Shown piece by piece: positions 62,012 through 64,000 of a stretch of 64,000 bases of DNA. The translations under genes and the position numbers were made by a program. Origin of the DNA: Phoebastria nigripes (lineage: Eukaryota; Chordata; Aves; Procellariiformes; Diomedeidae); the NCBI GenBank assembly GCA_035582835.1, contig JAYKAV010002977.1:2722381-2786380 (forward strand), written 5' to 3'. The notes beneath the pieces were generated by a model. It made no database searches. It saw only the letters and a list, made by a program, of their open reading frames with translations, and was not told the origin of the DNA. Every line of letters starts with the position of its first letter. Position 1 is the stretch's first letter.

Positions 62012-64000
62012 GGTAGGCTCTTGCCTTCTTCCTCTGGACAATGCTGAAATGCAGAGTGGATTAGGACACCGAGCAAGNGAGGGACACGGATGGCAGCACA
62101 AGGAAGGAGCTTCTCCTACGCCAGCAGCTACCAGGGAAGGAGCATCATTGGGGTGGACCTGGGGCAGAGCGGCTGTATCCTGCCCAGAAAAAGGAGCGGT
62201 TTCTTGCTCGCTGTCCCCAGCAGGTCTGGTTTGCACTGGGGTGGGATCCCAGGTGCTGCAACCCTGTAGAGACCTTGACCAGATGGAGACGCTGCTGCAT
62301 CCAGCCTCAGGCACTGCGATGAGCTTCGGCAGAGCGGGGGGATGGAGGGGACCTGCCAGGGTGCCTGATGTGCTGGCTGGGGCCAACGGAGCTGCCAGCG
62401 CACTCAGAGCTGTGCAAAACGAGTCAGGCACGTCTCTGTCCCCTGGGAGCAGGGACACTGAGGGCTCTCCTGCTTGCACTGCGTCTCCAGCCCTCATTAG
62501 ATGGAGGTACAGCTGTGCTGGCCTGGGAAAGCCCTGCAGACGCCCAGCTTGTTGGAAACGGAAGTTGCAGCGCTTCGACTTCACTTGGCTTTAAAGCCAA
62601 TCTGGTGAAAGCCGTGCAAACCCTTCTGCAGAGACCCCTCTGCCGCCCCAGCACCAGGTATATTGATTTAATTTGCACCTGTGCATTTCTTGGCACAGCC
62701 TGACCCACGGCAAGCCAGGAGTAAATTCACTTAGGAGACTTCTGGCACAAAGCTGCCCCGGCTGAGCTAAGCCAGTGTGAAACGACACGAGTTCAATAGG
62801 TTCAGCTTTGCGTGCAGTCCGAGGTTGGGCCGTAGCTTCAACCCTGCCCCAAGACGGCAGAAGAGAATAGGAGGTGTTTGGGGTGAAGGGCTTTGCTGCG
62901 GGTAGTTTATGTCTCCTTTGAGCAGCTCTTTGCTGCTACCCACAGCGCAAGGGGGAGGCTCTGGAGCTGCCTGGCTCCCTCCTGCCCTCCCTGCTCTACC
63001 AGCACCCTGCAGGCAGGGGGATGCTGTGACCAAGCGGGTTTCCCCTTCTCCCCTCCCCAGGCCCTAACGCGGCCGGGAGCAAGAGCGCCCTGGGAGCCAT
63101 CCCGCTGCCGACCTCTGCTCGGGCGATGGGGACCCGCGAGCAGGATGCTGATGCTCGTACTTGAGGTTTTGTGCTCGGTTCCTTTCTAATCCCAATTTTC
63201 AATTGCTCATAACTTATGTCATTTGGGCTGGAATTTTCCAGACGTGAGCTCCCTACAAAGGTGGCTCTTTCCTTTTCCTTTTTTTTTTTTTAACCAAATG
63301 AAAGCGTTCAGCCAAATGGTCTGGCCGTGTCCATTTTCTTTCTCTTTTTTTTTTTTAGTAAGCATACAGCGAACACAGACTTTTCCCATTATATATTAAA
63401 AACATAGTTATAGAGTCACCTTTCCTGCTGTGGTGTCAGCGGGGAGAGGGCATCTGGCCGACCGCCGGGGAGCTGGCGTGCAGTGGGGGATGCTGCCATC
63501 CAACCGAGCTCGGTTTTCCCCAGCTCACCCAAACACTGACCCTCCCCAGGGCCCTTCGGGTGCCCCAGGAAACCTGAATTACAACCCTTTGAGGAAGGCA
63601 TTTTGCCCAAGCGCAGAGCAATGCATGTTCCTACTTTAGTATTTGTTTTCCTAAAGCAAGCTGGAGGCAGGACGGGCGGGGGGGCTGGCTGTTTTCTAGC
63701 CTAAGCCTTGCCTAGGTGCAAGTTCAAAACCCCTTTTCCTCCCAGATTTCTCAAAGGCACTGATTTCCAAGCAGGGCTGGTAAATACGCATTTGCAGGTA
63801 TTTTTGATGTATTTACGCTGTTGCTCCTTGTCGTATCCCCACTGTGAGGGACTGGGGGACTGGTCCTCACTGGTGAAGGCATCTCGTGAGCATCCCCGCT
63901 TGGCTTAGGACAGCCAGCAGTGGGGACAGGCAGCACAGGCATCCAATGCCGTGGCAGACAATTTTGCAAGCTTCCCCCTTCCTTCTGGTAGCAAAGGGGT

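Larger units (their letters stand above)
57874..64000. other. Gene-free stretch to the end of the window
   Basis: No supported exon on either strand. It holds a likely regulatory block at 59840-60300, the 28-bp tandem repeat near 61.9 kb and T runs near 63280 and 63350. Otherwise GC-rich unique DNA. Confidence 0.4.

Noticed and set aside
61844..62594. Long frames on both strands (246 and 207 codons)
   Set aside because: They overlap the 28-bp tandem repeat and GC-rich DNA, are open on both strands, and match no family known to me.
1..64000. CRISPR arrays, operons, tRNA or rRNA genes
   Set aside because: The window is vertebrate nuclear DNA; no direct-repeat/spacer array, and no sequence with a tRNA B-box or rRNA-like stretch was seen.

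Overview
This is a vertebrate nuclear window, most likely from a bird. It holds one recognisable protein-coding gene, SENP5 (SUMO-specific protease 5), on the + strand. The avian reading is inference. The introns are compact (the whole coding span is about 14.3 kb), there is almost no recent interspersed repeat, an old CR1/L3-type LINE remnant is present, and the protein is close to, but clearly different from, mammalian SENP5. Scattered single N bases and one 274-bp N gap show this is draft-quality assembly.

Layout. Bases 1-3550 have no gene I can support. The stretch has an AUUUA-repeat element and a poly(A) signal, so it may be the 3' UTR of an upstream + strand gene; PAK2 would be expected from mammalian gene order, but none of its coding sequence is visible. 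Bases 3550-4480 are a CpG island interrupted by the N gap and are the probable SENP5 promoter and 5' exon. Bases 10300-24624 hold nine coding exons of SENP5 with canonical AG/GT borders. They encode about 769 residues if two small indels in the first coding exon are discounted. The ULP1-type catalytic domain is intact (His about 660, Asp about 677, Gln about 721, Cys about 727). The 3' UTR probably ends near 25.22 or 25.30 kb.

Bases 25.3-64 kb (about 39 kb) contain no coding exon that I can support on either strand. This part shows a decayed LINE reverse-transcriptase fragment (about 36.96-37.15 kb, minus strand), several simple repeats, a 28-bp tandem repeat near 61.9 kb, and many AT-rich blocks dense in homeodomain, octamer, CRE-like and RFX-like motifs. 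These resemble conserved non-coding regulatory elements set in GC-rich DNA. It could be an intergenic regulatory region or an intron of a large gene; the sequence alone cannot decide.

No new biological system is evident. The observations most worth checking are the frame breaks in SENP5 exon 2, an upstream ORF overlapping its start codon, the LINE remnant, and the cluster of enhancer-like blocks in the downstream gene-free region.
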